This document shows positions 1 through 12,420 of a stretch of DNA of 64,000 nucleotides, in pieces; position 1 is the stretch's first letter; each line of letters opens with the position of its first letter. Source of the DNA: Fragum whitleyi (Eukaryota > Mollusca > Bivalvia > Cardiida > Cardiidae); the NCBI GenBank assembly GCA_948146395.1, contig OX411551.1, positions 43,062,796 to 43,126,795 of the forward strand. Direction: 5' to 3'. A program made the position numbers and the translations under genes. The notes under the pieces were generated by a model. It saw nothing but the letters and a program-made list of their open reading frames with translations. It searched no databases and was not told the DNA's origin.

Positions 1-699
1 AATTTTTTTAGTCATATTTTTTAGTCTCGAATGCAAATTCACACCGAGGATTTTTTTAAATGAGTTAACGACCATTTTTGGCTGAATCATAACGCGATAT
101 CCAAGATGTAAAAAACCCTTTGTCGTTGTATAAAAATAAATTATACACTGTACTTTTGTGTCTTAAATCATTATGAAAATAGATTCCAAATTCCTAAAGA
201 GAAAAAAAAAAACACTATTGTCCGATTAAGACTAGTTTCGACCCCCCCCCCCCCCTCAAACACCCCCCTCTTAAAAAAGAAAAATAAAAGAAATGAAAGA
301 AAAGAAAACACAAATTGTTGCCAAAGTAACCACAATGGTGTCCAGTATTAACAGGTCGATCTTTGCTGTTGTTTTTGTTTTATCAAAAATAAAAGTAATA
401 TTTTCTAAATTTGAAGAAAGTAGATACCCCCCCCCCCCCCAACACAGCCGTCTAAAAAAATTCTTTTGAGATTGTAAGTAAGAAAAAATAATAACAAAAA
501 AATATACTTTCTCCTACTCGATTGAACACGTGGTTTCTTGATTCAGAGGCGCATACCTTAGCCTCTACACTACAAATCTGAATAGTTAATACGCTTAAAA
601 CTTAAGTGATAGATAATTTCCTACCTCGCTTTTAAAAAGTAACGTACCTTTCTGATTTTTTTGTCTAAGAAGAAAATTCAAACACTTAAAAATTAACAC
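1..699. other. AT-rich intergenic/intronic DNA with poly-C runs
   Basis: No coding signal is seen. Two C homopolymers (about 241-254 and 427-440) interrupt AT-rich sequence. This may be intron of the upstream transporter gene whose last exon lies at 3300-3421, but nothing in the sequence proves it. Confidence 0.5.
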
Positions 700-905
700 C
701 AGCCAATAAAATTATGCAATTATCTGGTCGATTTTATTGAAATTCTTATCATTTTCAAAAATATCGAAGCTTTTTTGGACGCTTTCGGTTCGTTTTTAAT
801 TAATTGCAGTGATCGTTTGGAATAGATAAATGTAGCGTTGATCGAGTGATTTTGAATTGTTTTGATCGAGACGATTGCCAGTTTCAAAAATGTGATTAAT
901 TGTAT
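700..905. repeat. Partial copy of the 440-bp TA-flanked MITE
   Basis: The stretch keeps the right half of the MITE family described at 5798-6236: the GATCG-type spaced motifs, a GTGATTTTGAATTGTTTTGA-like block and a decayed TTTCAAAAATGTGATTAATTGTA end. The left half is absent. Confidence 0.5.
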
Positions 906-972
906 TTTATGGTCGAGTAATTGGGATTTTAATCAGAATCGGGACAGACAAGTGCTATAGCATTACAACTCC

Positions 973-1402
973 ATATTGCAATATTGACAATGTGAATGAT
1001 TTTGGAATAATTTTAGAATGAGTGCGATGAGTGAGTAAGTGAGTACTAATGTTTATTAAAGGGAGGTAACCCAATATCGCTTATTTTGTTCAGGGTGAGC
1101 TAAATTATCGATATTTATCACCTACCTTTAAAAGATATGCATACAAGTTCTATGAATACATGTAGCTTCTTATTTCTCAAAGAACCAACCAGATGCTTAA
1201 AATTACTATTATGCCAGTGAAAACGCAACTTTTGCTAGAAATATTTATTTTTGATAATTGTTGATCTAATCTTTCAAAGTAATTTTGGGGCGTTTTTAAA
1301 TGGTTTTGGCGAAAGTCTCGGAATTGATAAATGGAGCTATTCATGCGCAATTAAGAATGGTTTTGATTGAGATAAATGTCCATTTCACGTTGTAACTAAA
1401 TG
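973..1402. repeat. Degenerate copy of the 440-bp TA-flanked MITE
   Basis: It has the same order of motifs as the better copies: AATGTGAATGATTTTGG near the left, an internal CCCAATATCGCTTATTTTG palindrome arm near 1070, and a right end reading CATTTCACGTTGTAACT. Both terminal repeats are eroded. It lies directly upstream of the LINE fragment that begins near 1446. Confidence 0.6.
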
Positions 1403-1445
1403 TAATACGATTTTAAACACTGGTAAAGTATACTGCGAAATTATA

Positions 1446-2330
1446 ATGAAAAAAATAAAGAATGATTTTTGGAAAGATGTCCCGAAATCATATATTTCTT
1501 TCGTGGTCAGTTTACCTGTGAAAAATTGGACCAAAGTTCTTCACATGCCTATATTTTATAACGAAAAAATAACAATTAACTCTAAATGTATCTATAATAA
1601 TGTACTGTTCGATAAAGGAATAACATTGATCAAAGATCTTCTTCATGAAAATGGTACTTTTAAGAATTTCAATTTCTTTAATGAATTATTAAACGGAAAA
1701 TTATTTTTTTTAAAATTATTATAGCATTCGTAATGCCAACAAAGTATTCATGCAGGAGCAAAGTGTTGAATGTGACTTTTCAATTTTTAAAAAACGCACA
1801 ATCCGTCCACAAATTAAATGATTTTTCCTTTAATAGGGACATCAAAAACGAATAAACTCTGTTATCATACACTTATAAAGAATGACGAAATACCTACAAG
1901 TAAAAGATAATGGATATCCATATATGATGAACCAAACAGAAACTGGGAGAATATATATGCAAATGTTTTTAAATTGACAAAAGACGCATAAATTATATTG
2001 AATTGCTACAAACACGTATTATACACAGAATACTACCAACAAATTCTTTACCATATAAGATAAAGCTAAGCGAAAATGTTTTATGTACATTTGGTCAAAA
2101 TTTTGAAGAAAACCTAACCCATTTATTCTTTGAATGTATCAAAACAAAACCAATCCTTCAAGTGATTATAAATGAAATAAACCTCTTCTATCCAAATTTT
2201 CTTTAACAGAGTAGTGACGTAATATTAGGATGTGAAAATAAGCCCAAAGTAGATATATTATGTCTGGAAGTTAAACGATACATATATAATAAAAGAAACA
2301 TTAAAAAAATAGCTTATCTAAAATGATTTG
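1446..2330 (+). pseudogene. Decayed L1-clade (Tx1-like) LINE, C-terminal part
   Basis: The reading frames are broken but ordered like the end of a LINE ORF2. At 1446-1724 there is a segment with FYNEKITINSK and KGITLIKDLLHENGTF, typical of the region after the reverse transcriptase in L1/Tx1-like elements. At 2003-2206 comes RIIHRILPTNSLPYKI followed by a Cys/His block, where HLFFEC is the usual C-terminal zinc-knuckle-like motif. Downstream, near 2210-2330, a frame reads DILCLEVKRYIYNKRN, again L1-like. Stops and frameshifts between these segments make it a dead fragment. No reverse transcriptase or endonuclease domain remains. The clade is inferred from recalled motifs, not from an alignment. 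Confidence 0.65.
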
Positions 2331-3299
2331 AGATAATACAAGTACACCTTTTTAAGTATACTCCCTATCTTTTTTACTTTCTTTTTGTCAATTTTGACTA
2401 TTTGTTCCTTTTTCACAATAAAAAAAAACATTGCTTTTGAATCATACTAGTGAAAAGGTTATAATGAATTGGGATGATGAAAGATGTTAAGAAACGTTTC
2501 TTTTTATTAATTTTAAAAAAGATATATGATAATTGATGAATTTTGTTCTGGAACCTCATCTTTTACAATAAGGAAACGGGTGATTTAATTTTGGTTTTAT
2601 TTCTGAATGAAGATAGTTGAAAACTCTGTAAAGAAATACAAGACAGTCTGTTTTGTGGCTTGTCATTTTTGTACTCAACTATTTGAAAATTAACCCTTTA
2701 AAAGTCTCTATTTTTTACACTATACAAACTAGGGAGAAAAAGGATGAGTTTTTTTTACTGCAATATTATGTTTTGACGATGATAATTTGGTACCTATCGA
2801 GAAAAATAAGAGAAATATTTTTAAAAATAAAGATAAACAAATTAAATAAATAAATAAAATTAAAAAGATTTTTACACATAAGTAATCATTAACACTATTA
2901 TCATTGTTATCTTTATTTTGCTTATTTTAAATAATTTTGAATAAGCCCAAAGATTGAATTATATTCCCAATTTTTCAAATGAAAACTTAAATTCCGTTTC
3001 TTTTAATTCATTCATTGACCTTAATTCCTCCTCGGTCGCATTCCTGGGGGAAAATAAGGCACCAAATACACAAGGTGACATATTATTATCATCGGGGAAA
3101 ACTGAGATATTTTGTTTGAATTTCATGACCTATTGTACATAAAAAAAACTTTGTGAACATTGAACCAAAAAGCATTAAAAAATGTAATACGATTGTAAAA
3201 TTGTAAAATGTAAAACTAGAGAAGCAATGGCAAATGCAATCGTGTCACGCGAATGCCTTTCATACTGCTGGACGAATGACATTTCTATTTATTTTACAG
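2331..3299. other. AT-rich non-coding DNA before the transporter exon
   Basis: No coding signal or clear repeat is seen. It probably includes the LINE 3' end and then the intron upstream of the exon at 3300. The last bases before that exon form a T-rich tract ending in ACAG. Confidence 0.45.
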
Positions 3300-3421
3300 G
3301 ATCATGGTTGATAATAGCAGCAATGTTTGTTCTCGCTACAAAATTTACTAGAAAGAGGCTGGTAGAGATAGACACCCCACCACCTTTACTGAAGTCCTAT
3401 CAACCGATTATGGGTGAATGA
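3300..3421 (+). CDS. Last coding exon of an upstream MCT/SLC16-like transporter paralogue
   Basis: A T-rich tract and ACAG acceptor at 3296-3299 precede an exon entered in phase 1, so a Gly codon is completed by its first two bases (GA). It encodes SWLIIAAMFVLATKF, then TRKRLVEIDT and a short polar tail ending in a TGA at 3419-3421. The peptide closely resembles the last exon of the complete gene downstream (SCLIVSAVFVLVLKF, TRKKLVEEDN), with the same phase and the same place relative to the stop. It is therefore read as the final transmembrane helix and cytoplasmic tail of a tandem paralogue on the same strand. No earlier exons of this gene were found between 1 and 3299, so they must lie to the left. 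No AATAAA is evident just after the stop. The alternative, an orphaned duplicated exon, cannot be excluded. Confidence 0.7.
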
Positions 3422-3542
3422 ATATATCAATGAGGTTGTAATGTCGAATGAGCTTTGTTAACGAGACGAAAAAAGACATACAATTTGTTTGTATTTTATT
3501 TTTTTATTTCGTTTTAGTTTATTCTGCGTTATTAATGAACAG

Positions 3543-3893
3543 GCAGGGCATGGCTTAGCTGTGGCGTTATTTGGCCAGTTTACTTTTCAATAGTTCGTGT
3601 TCATTCAAAAGTAAGTCCGCAATTACCGTTTGCGCGCGCAAATAACTTTACCCCCTAAAACCAAAAGGACGAGCTACTGGAAAGTGAATACATTTCAGCG
3701 TTTGGTTACCAAAGCCTCGTAACTTTAGCTTGGACTAGCTGAAGTTACGAGGATTTGGTAACCAACCGTTGATTTGAGGTTTCAAACTTTTTTATGTCGA
3801 CTTTTTTATAAAAGTAAGTAGTTGTAAGCAAAAGCTGATTGCCTTAACCTTAAATGCAACGACCCGTTACGTAGGCTCCGCCCTGTCAGGGCA
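3543..3893. repeat. MITE with CAGGGCRKRGCYTA-type ends, copy 1
   Basis: The left end reads CAGGGCATGGCTTAG and the right end TAGGCTCCGCCCTG, so the ends are imperfect inverted repeats. The interior has the inverted pair GGTTACCAAAGCCTCGTAAC / GTTACGAGGATTTGGTAACC. A second copy lies at 56913-57330. Confidence 0.6.
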
Positions 3894-3894
3894 A

Positions 3895-4290
3895 AAACGT
3901 GGATTATACCTGAACACAACTAGCTCAAAGTGAGTGTTCGTAGTCTTTGAATGTCTGTCGTCCGTTGTCCGAAATCAATTATTTAAGTGTTTACACTCTA
4001 GAGGCCACAAATGTTGCAGAATCATTTTGCAACTTGTTCTGAATGTTAAGTAGGTCACAAGGATAGACCCTATTGAAAACTGGGCGTTCGATATGGTATC
4101 ACACGAAAATGAGTCTTAATAACAACTTTTGTTTACACTCTAGAGGCACAAATATTTCCAAATCGTCAAGAAACTTGGACTGTCACTGGGATAAAGCTAA
4201 TTGCAAATTGATAGTTACCATTAGATATCGAGGGAAAATGCTTTAAAACAAAAATCTTGTTTACACTCTAACTAAATCCATAACGGCCAT
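3895..4290 (-). mobile_element. Decayed pearl-like repeat, minus orientation
   Basis: TGTTTACACTCTAGAGGC recurs several times here. Its reverse complement, GCCTCTAGAGTGTAAACA, closes each 145-bp unit of the + strand element at 9673-10387. A tract with GTCGTCCGTTGTCC matches the ACGG-type microsatellite of that element read backwards. A weaker match continues near 5445-5530. Confidence 0.55.
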
Positions 4291-5797
4291 AACTAAATCT
4301 CAATCTTAATTAAACTAGGCCAGAATGTTTAGACGTCGCGCACGCTAATGCTTAACATTTTGTAACGTCGATTTGCTATTTAGACGTTATTACACCACGT
4401 ACTTTTCTAAAACGCTTATTGTTTATTGTATGTTGATTTTGCCATGCGTATTTATTTTAAATTGCCATATAAGTAATATACCGAGTAAGACAAGATATGT
4501 TTTTTCCCGCAGGAAGCAATTTTTCCTTATATCACCTTTAATCATTTTGTCATTGATTGCTTTAAAAAAGGACAGTGCGCAATGTAATAACTTAAGACGT
4601 TAAAAAACAATACGTTTTTGAAAAGTATGTCCACACAAACAAATCTTAATATTTTTGACATTTTCAAATATATCTATACGAAGTTTTTCCAGGTGATTGT
4701 ACGAAAGATAATATTTCAAAAATATAAAATGATTTATGATAATCATTTTGATAATGAAACGCTGCAGCGATACATTTTGAAAACTAGCTTTAAAATTTGC
4801 GTAATGTAGAAATTGTTTCCACACAGATTTTCACTTTTTATATTGTTTTATATTGCGTATTAGTATTTTGGACCACATTATCAAAAACTAGAAAAAAATA
4901 ATATTTTTGTTTTGAAATTTCACAGAATTTTATCAATTATTGAAAAAGATATAGAGAAAACTTTGTGAAATTTCACGCCGATTTTTCGCTAAAATTTACA
5001 ACTTTTGAATTGTTGAATAAATATCTATCAATCGTTTCTTATTTCTCTTACAGACGTCTTATTTCATATTTAATGTAAATGAACCTTGTCGCGAAAATAT
5101 AAACATTCTCAACATTTTTCGCGAACTATTTTACGCATTTTAAGGATCTAAATGAAACCCACTAACACAGAATTTGTTACGTTTTACAGACGTAATTTAA
5201 GAGTTTTAGTGTCAAAGAAACTCGATTTTCGAGAATTTGATTTCCCTCAGTTCGTGTAACGAATTTTCTTTAAAGATATGCCTTCTTGTTGTTCATTTGG
5301 TATAAAGAACATAGAAATCGGCTTACAGGGTTGGAAGAAAAAGCAGATTGGACTTGACAGGAGACGTACGATTTCAAATGTTAAACATTGCCGTGCGCGA
5401 CGTCTTAGCAAGTCAAACGGATAAATTTCTTTTTTTTTTGTTTACTCTCTAGATGTCGAAGATATGGATGGCTTCATCTTCGTAAAACTTGGTCAGAAGT
5501 TCTAGAGCTTGGACGAGTAGAAATTTTGTACCCGGATACTCAAGATCTCGTTACCCGCGAGTTTTCGAATACCCGATGATTACTGTCCACATATTCATTT
5601 TATCAACTAATTACAAATGCGGATCGAACAACGCAAATACGTAGCCAGGACCCCCAAATCTATCTTATATAAGTCCGTAGGACAATCTGGTAATAAACTT
5701 CAGAAAACAATCTAAAATTCTTTCCTGAATTTGATCCCTAAATGTACATTGTGCTTATACAATAGCCAGGTAATGGGAAATGATTCAGGACGTGGGT
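4291..5797. other. Unassigned AT-rich stretch
   Basis: Only short, overlapping chance reading frames occur here. One segment near 5445-5530 repeats the TTTACTCTCTAGATGTC motif of the decayed pearl-like element. Nothing else is supported. Confidence 0.4.
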
Positions 5798-6236
5798 ACA
5801 GTTAAGAACATCGTGAAATTGATAAGGTGAATAATTTTGAAATGATTTCGGAATGAAATTGAATGAGCGTTTGGAGCGAGTTTTGAGTGAAATTAAAGGG
5901 AAGTAATCCAATGTTGCTTATTTTGTTCAAGATGAACAAAATTAGCGATATTAATTACCTCCCTTTAATAAAATATATATTCTCTTCTGTTTGTTGGGCT
6001 TTGTGGACCAATCAAACATTTGAAAGTCCACACCAGCTAATAAAACCGGAGAAAAATAGATTGATTTGAATTTATTGCTGAAAGTCTTGAACGATTTTTA
6101 AATGTTTCTTAATGATTTCGGAGCGTTTTTGATCGATTTGAGCGAGTGTTTGGTATGAATGAATGGAGCGTTGAGTGAATGATTAGGAATGATTTTGATC
6201 GGAATGAGTTTCAATTTCACGATGGTTTTAACTGTA
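5798..6236. mobile_element. MITE, 440-bp TA-flanked family, near-complete copy
   Basis: The ends are inverted: TACAGTTAAGAACATCGTGA on the left and TCACGATGGTTTTAACTGTA on the right. The CAGT start and TA flanks are what Tc1/mariner-type MITEs show. The middle carries a palindrome around TTTTGTTCAAGATGAACAAA. Other copies are at 973, 29190, 35225, 41067 and 63359, with partial copies at 700, 44645, 46296 and 52955. Confidence 0.75.
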
Positions 6237-6506
6237 AGAACGATACCCTACAAGAAACACGAGTACTCGAGTACTCGTCCCATGTCTAGACAGAATGCTA
6301 GACTTTACTGAAAAATTGCCCCCTTACAGTCATTTTAGGGGTCAAAGAGGCAAAGGTGACAATATAGGACCATAGGGGTCTTCTTGTGGTTTTTTAACAC
6401 GAGCCTCTTTAAAATATATTCATAGTCAGATAAAATCGGAACTACTTATTTTACCTAACAGGGGCCTGTTTTACTAAAAGACTATGGGCTACTGAGACCC
6501 CTGTTT

Positions 6507-6635
6507 CCCCCCCCCCCCCCCAGGGGTAATTTTGTACACTATGATTTTCTAGAGGGTACATGTATAAGCAACATTTTAAGACATGTTAGCACTCTGGCGA
6601 GTGCGGCTTTTGTAAGATACGTTACTTTGAAATCA
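6507..6635 (+). repeat. Left inverted arm of a candidate 5-kb element
   Basis: This arm starts with a C15 run and AGGGGTAATTTTGTA, continues through ATGTTAGCACTCTGGCGAGT and ends near TTTTGTAAGATACGTTACTT. The reverse complement of 11352-11478 gives the same order: C run, AGGGGGGAATTTTGTAGACC, ATGTTAGCACTCTGGCGAGT, TTTTGTAAGATACGAAACTT. Confidence 0.65.
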
Positions 6636-9600
6636 CCCACCCTATATCCTTATTAAATGCTACATTATGCTCCCATTTTGTGAAATTCTTTGGGCAAATT
6701 GCGATTTTTAGTACTATCTCATACATGATTCTTGAGTATGAGTGATAAAACATCAACAGAATCCTGTATGATTCGGGAAAAGACGTGAAATATACGTTAC
6801 AATTACAAAATTGTTTCTCAATATTCGCCGATATAAAGAAATTGGCATTTGGGCGCCAAAAATATTCAAAGTCAACACTTGTTAGCAAAATTTACAAGAC
6901 AATATGATGAATTCATATTTACATAGTTTATTTTGGCCTGTATATCACGTGTTTTATACGTAGAAATGAAAAGATTTGAGCAAATGTCCTTTCAAACCCT
7001 TTACACAATGTAATTTCATATGCAGTTCATAAACAGAAAGGAGAATGGCAGCTGCATATTACTACTCTGATCATGCATAATAAAACAAGAATATTATTTA
7101 TAACTGATATCTTTATACCAACAAATGCTTTATGTCTCTAAAGGAATGTTGTAGCACACGTTACCTCAAAATATTTTACCAAAACCCGTTTTAAACTGTT
7201 TTATTTTAATCAATAAGGGTTAAAATTCTTTGCATTTATGGCTCTCAGTTCTGTTTCTTAGAAAATGCATAAGTACTGAAAGCAAAAACATGACCAACAA
7301 AAAAAGATCAAAGATCCCCTAGCACTTATGGTATTAAAATTTAGACATTAATTGAGAAGTCAATTTTATATCTTTGAACAGCAAAGAAGAAAATTCTTAT
7401 TTAATGCTAGTTTCTACATATTGTTTTTTAATGTCAAGTGATAAATCACACAAATTGAAGTTAGTATCATTTGTAGTATCCCATCTTACAAAGATAAAAA
7501 TTTGATAACAAGATTTGAGATCATAATTTTGGATAGCCAATTCATCAATACATGTATATCCAATTGCTGAAATCGAAATACCTACACCCTTCTAACTCAG
7601 CACAGATCTTGATAATCAAATTACATTAGAAAATACAAATATCTTGAAATATTCAATAAAAATACTGGCTTTTTGATAGATATGGATATGTACTTTGTGT
7701 TGTACTATACCTGTTCTTTAATTTCATCATAGGAAATTATATGTTCAGTACAATTACATATCTATCTATCACACAATGCTGCATGACACTTAAAAAAAAT
7801 AATTAATTGAACCTTTTTTCAAAATTACTTAGTCACTTAAGCAAGTTAATCATTTATCTCTTTTTCGTGCTCTTTTATTCGTTTTCTATAAATGTTTTGA
7901 AACAGAATACCGATGGTCATAATCTAGAAACGTATGTTACCATTTGTATGAAACAAGTTGCAGTTATCTTAAATGTACTTCAGTGCCAATACTGTAGCCA
8001 TTTAAATCAAAATTATTGTTTCTCTTTGATTAAGATAGATTTTTTTGTTTTACTGCATGTTTTTTTAAATTGTTTGTCTTGAATGTTGGCCAAGTGGTTA
8101 GAATAAAACTTAATGGTTAGTAGAAGAGTCTTGTACTTGTGCACACGAGAAAAATATGAGTGTTATGCCCAAGAACCATGAGTATAGTTATTAGAATGTG
8201 CATTCTTCCATTCTTTTCTCTACTTTACAATAAATTGCATGTACATATATATTGAAATTCAGCCAGCAATGTCAAACAGGAATGCAAATAGAATGTCAAA
8301 TCACCAGCCATTTACACATAAACACCTATAAAGCTCTTATAAGCATGCGACTTAGAGCAATTTTCTTATTTTTATGAATCAAGTCTTGGGTTGTATTTGA
8401 ATGAGGGCTTGATATTGATGAAATCCTATTGCTTAAGCAATTCATCATAATTCTTTTATTGTTTCAGAAAGTAAGATATAAAAGAAGTGCAAATTCTATG
8501 TAAGACATGTTTCTTTCTGCATAAAAAAGTACTTGTAGTTTGTATCGAGTTGAAAGTTAAGGCATTTTTAAGCATCTTTGTTTTACTAAAATCTTTACTT
8601 TTGTAAGAACTAATCATGTTCAAGAAAATTAGAATTGGTGTGCATCTAATTGTCCTTTGGAAACAGCAATTATGTTTGATTTTCTAAAAAAAAGGTCTTT
8701 CAAATATAACATATATTACTCTCTTTGATGGCTAATTCAAAATGTATATGGCAATGTTCTATTCATTTGAACATAATATGGTCATACTCATATAAATTTT
8801 CAGTATTGAACTGAATTGCGCAGTTTTTTGGCAAAACTAGGATTGCATGCAATGTACTTTGCATTCAATTGGGAACAAAGGAGAGCTAAAATGCTTCAAG
8901 GAATTTTCAAGCCATTTTAACAGTATAACACTCTTATCGAGGTGGCTTATCCACCTAACCGTGAATTCCTTGTATTCATTGTACACATCATTCCATTCAT
9001 CACATAATCCTATTAAAGCCTCTAGCTACTTATGCAACGAAGATGAATGATAATTAACTCGTTTGTACTGGCTGGTGAAACCTTGTACCTATGATACGGA
9101 GTCAAATGCGCTACCAAATCCAATGTGCTACCAACTTGGCAACTACCATGATAAACTCTAAGAAATATTTATAACTTTTCTGTACTAAATTGTTGGAAAT
9201 ATTGCTCAAAAATATTGTAGGAACAGCTTTTTTCACCTATTTGGTCATCATTTTTCACAATGAAAACCGTCTCTTATCATCAGAAGTAACATATATAACT
9301 TTGAAAAAAGTCTCAAACATGGAAGAAACCATAAGCTGCTTCAACATTGTGTTTGGAAGCTGCCTCAACATTGCGTTTGGTGCATTTCCTTAGACTATGA
9401 TACATGTAGCGGCTCAATAATAATCATACCTATAAATAAGTGGTAACATATTTTGCACCCTTTTAAAGCCACAATGAGTCTTGAAATGATTAAAATTTAT
9501 ATTGATACCTTAAAAATACTTTAAACAGTAATGGTTCATAGTTGATTTAGACAATGAGGGATTTTACAATAATTGCAATCAGAGGAGCTATGAATAAGCC

Positions 9601-9672
9601 TATGGTAATTGATGAGTAAATTGGTTACTTTAGACTAACGTATTTTGCAAATAGCTTGATGACCAGATGCTT
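6636..9672. other. Interior of the candidate 5-kb element, non-coding
   Basis: AT-rich sequence with only short chance frames (for example 7807-8082 and 8847-9050). Scattered TAACATATTTTGC and TAACGTATTTTGC words near 9445 and 9640 resemble the repeat unit seen more clearly at 10690-11400. Confidence 0.4.
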
Positions 9673-10387
9673 AAACAAGAGGACCAAGATGGTCCTAGAT
9701 CGCTCACTTGACTCTCTTTGACCCCTGGAACATCACATCAATTAAATAGGCAGATGTCATAAAGGATATAATTTCTACACAAAAACCATTTGTTTCATGA
9801 AGTTTGGGCCAAAATTATGGTTTTATGAGTCAAAACGAGAAAATTATCATAAAGACCCCTTCTCCCGTGATATGGCATGGATCTTTCCCAATTTCAATAG
9901 GGTCTATCCTTGTGACCTAGCCAACATTCTGATCAAGTTTCATGAAGATTGGGCTATATTTGTGGCCTCTAGAGAATAAACAATAAAATTGTCATTAAGG
10001 CCCCTTTTCCCGTGATATGGCATGGATCCTTCCCATTTTCAATAGAGTTCATCTTTGTGACCTGGCCAACATTCTGACCAAGTTTCATGGAGATTGGGCC
10101 ATATTTGTGGCCTCTAGAGTGTAAACAAGAAAATAGTCTTGAAGGCCCCTTTTCCCGTGATATGGCATGGATCCTTTCCATTTTCGATAGGGTTCATCCT
10201 TGTGACCTGACCAACATTCTGACCAAGTTTCATGAAGATTGGATCATATTTGTGGCCTCTAGAGTGTAAACACTTAAATTGTTGACGGAGGACGACGGAC
10301 GACGCACGACGGACGACGCACGACGGACGACGGACATTCAATGATCACTAAAGCTCACCTTGAGCACGATGTGCTCAGGTGAGCTAA
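9673..10387 (+). mobile_element. Pearl-like non-autonomous Helentron with 145-bp units
   Basis: The 5' end is AAACAAGAGGACCAAGATGG. The core has three units with CCCGTGATATGGCATGG at about 9864, 10009 and 10154, exactly 145 bp apart, each closing with GCCTCTAGAG(T/A)(G/A)TAAAC. Then come a GACGGACGACG-type microsatellite (about 10284-10334) and a terminal palindrome, AGCTCACCTTGAGCAC paired with GTGCTCAGGTGAGCT, followed by AAAA. Repeated core, ACGG microsatellite and end hairpin are the pearl plan known from bivalves and now placed with Helentrons. Confidence 0.75.
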
Positions 10388-11351
10388 AAATTCGAAATCT
10401 CCCAAAGAATAGAATTATAGAACACAGTAAACAAAACATTCAGTAGAGCATTGATGAATATAATATTTCTTTTGAATATATTAAATTGAAATTTAAATGT
10501 AACGTATTTTACTCCCATGCATTGCTTGTATGTGCTATATTTTTCAAGTCATAATGTAAATGGGCTTCAATTACCTCCAGAATCACAAATATCATTGACA
10601 AAACACAATATCATTTAATTTTTAGTAATTTATAGGTAATTTCTATAACAAGACATACAACTAAAATTGTGTCATGAAAATTTTATGGGTTGGTTTCTTT
10701 AAAGTAACGTATCTCGCATTTGCCCCAGTGGCAAGACAAGTTTCAAAATGTTCAATATTGCATAGGCTTTTAGAAAAGCATTGTTAACAATCTTCCCAAT
10801 GGGGCAGTGATGGAAAAATCATTTCTATATATGTGCCTTTCTTTAAAATTCAAAAGTAACGTATTTTACTGCCATATCATGCCTTCAAGGGGGGGGGGGG
10901 GGTATTTAAAAAAAGTATTACTATGAATTTGCTCTACATACATTAAGCAACATAAATTTTGGTATTAAAAGATCAATTCTGGTAATTGTGACTCATGTTT
11001 TCACTGTACAAACCTAAAACGCCCCACTTGTCAGAGTGCTAACAAGTCTCAAAATGTTCTATACACCATGGACTATCAAACAGGCGATGTTAACCAAATT
11101 CCCAGTGAGGCAGGGATAGACCATTTATTTCTATATTCATAGTTTTCTCTAAAATTTAAGGGTAACGTATTTTACTGCAATATCACAACTCTTAAGATGA
11201 ACAGATTTTTTCCAAAAATTCCATAAATGGACCCTATAGTTAATCAGCAACACAAATATATGTAAAAGAAGTCAACTTTTTGTCATTTTGACTTCAATTT
11301 TTTGGGTACTCTTTCAAATTTCATTTTCAAAATTTTGTGGGTTGTGCTACT

Positions 11352-11478
11352 TTAAAGTTTCGTATCTTACAAAAGCCCCACTCGCCAGAGTGCTAACATG
11401 TCTCAAAATCTTCTACATTCCATGGACTTTCAGAAAAATATGGTCTACAAAATTCCCCCCTGGGGGGGGGGGGGGGGG
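11352..11478 (-). repeat. Right inverted arm of the candidate 5-kb element
   Basis: Inverted match to 6507-6635. It ends in a G run (about 11461-11477), the complement of the C run that starts the left arm. Confidence 0.65.
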
Positions 11479-11508
11479 AACAAAACCCATTCTGGCTCAT
11501 GGACTATA

Positions 11509-11744
11509 AACATCTCACGAATATTTTTGTCGTAAGACAAAAATTGCAGCTGTTTCCACAGTAGTAACTAAATATGGAATTTTGCCCTGCATCATCTCTA
11601 TGGAATCGTCTTATAAAGACAATGCCAACGAGGTATTGCAAGTCAGGATCTAAAAATAAATTAGAATATCAGGCACGAATTGTAATTTTGACCTACGTTT
11701 ATTTTTTTAGTAAGAAGTTTAGAAAAACGGGCCCCAGGTTTCTA
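11509..11744. repeat. MITE with TTTTACTAAAC-type ends, copy 1
   Basis: It shares CAGTAGTAACTAAATATGG, then GAATCGTCTT, then TATTGCAAG and a right end near AAGAAGTTTAG followed by GGGCCCC, with the copies at 56201-56440 and 63924-64000 and a half copy at 17139-17225. Its left end is worn. Confidence 0.6.
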
Positions 11745-12420
11745 AAAGTAGAAAGATACTCTACAGGGATATGCAAGAAGTTTTTTCTATTAAAAATATG
11801 TGTTTACGTTTAGATCACTCACAAACTGTTTGCTTTTTTGTATATGTCCTCTGTTTTATATTCTTATTCGCCTGAGCACAAAAAGCTAAAGTGATTTATT
11901 ATGATCATCCCATGGCTGTCATCCGTCAATAGAGCGAAATGTGCCTAGTGTTTAAAATATCTGTAAAATACAGCTCCTTCTAGTCCATGCGACCTCTTTA
12001 ACATTTCACTGAAAATGTCTAATTTTAACGTATGTTGTCTCCACAGTATGATACCGTCGAACATAACGGTTGTCAATTTCCAAAGATGAGTTACTATCAG
12101 TCCGACATCTTGGCCCTAATTTTAAAAATTATTTTATCATTCATCCGATGAGTTATTTAGATATCATTTTGATCAGTGATTTAATGAAACGTTTAATCGT
12201 GGAATAAGGACAGTAATTGTAATGAATGAAAATCAATGAAAATATTATTTCTATTTTAATGAACCACCTATATACAACATTTTATCTTTTAATTAGAGAA
12301 ATTTTTACATTTGACGCAAAAGTATGTCAATTGCTGATTTTATATGCATGAAAGAAAACATGGAAATCAAAAGTATGCTATCATATTTTGTTTATATTCT
12401 TAGTGTAATCTTGACGTTTG
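11745..12420. other. Upstream flank of the MCT-like gene
   Basis: No gene or clear repeat is seen. It becomes the likely promoter region of the transporter gene from about 12421 on. Confidence 0.4.

Larger units (their letters stand above)
6507..11478. mobile_element. Candidate 5-kb element bounded by long inverted repeats
   Basis: Arms of about 125 bp (6507-6635 and 11352-11478) face each other across 4.7 kb. The interior encodes nothing recognisable. Its right part, from about 10690, holds degenerate repeats some 310-350 bp apart, each with a (G)TAACGTATYTTAC block and a CCCCA(C/G)T...(A/T)GTCTCAAAAT block. A pearl-like element (9673-10387) is inserted within. Non-autonomous DNA transposon is the simplest reading; no superfamily can be named. 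Confidence 0.45.
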
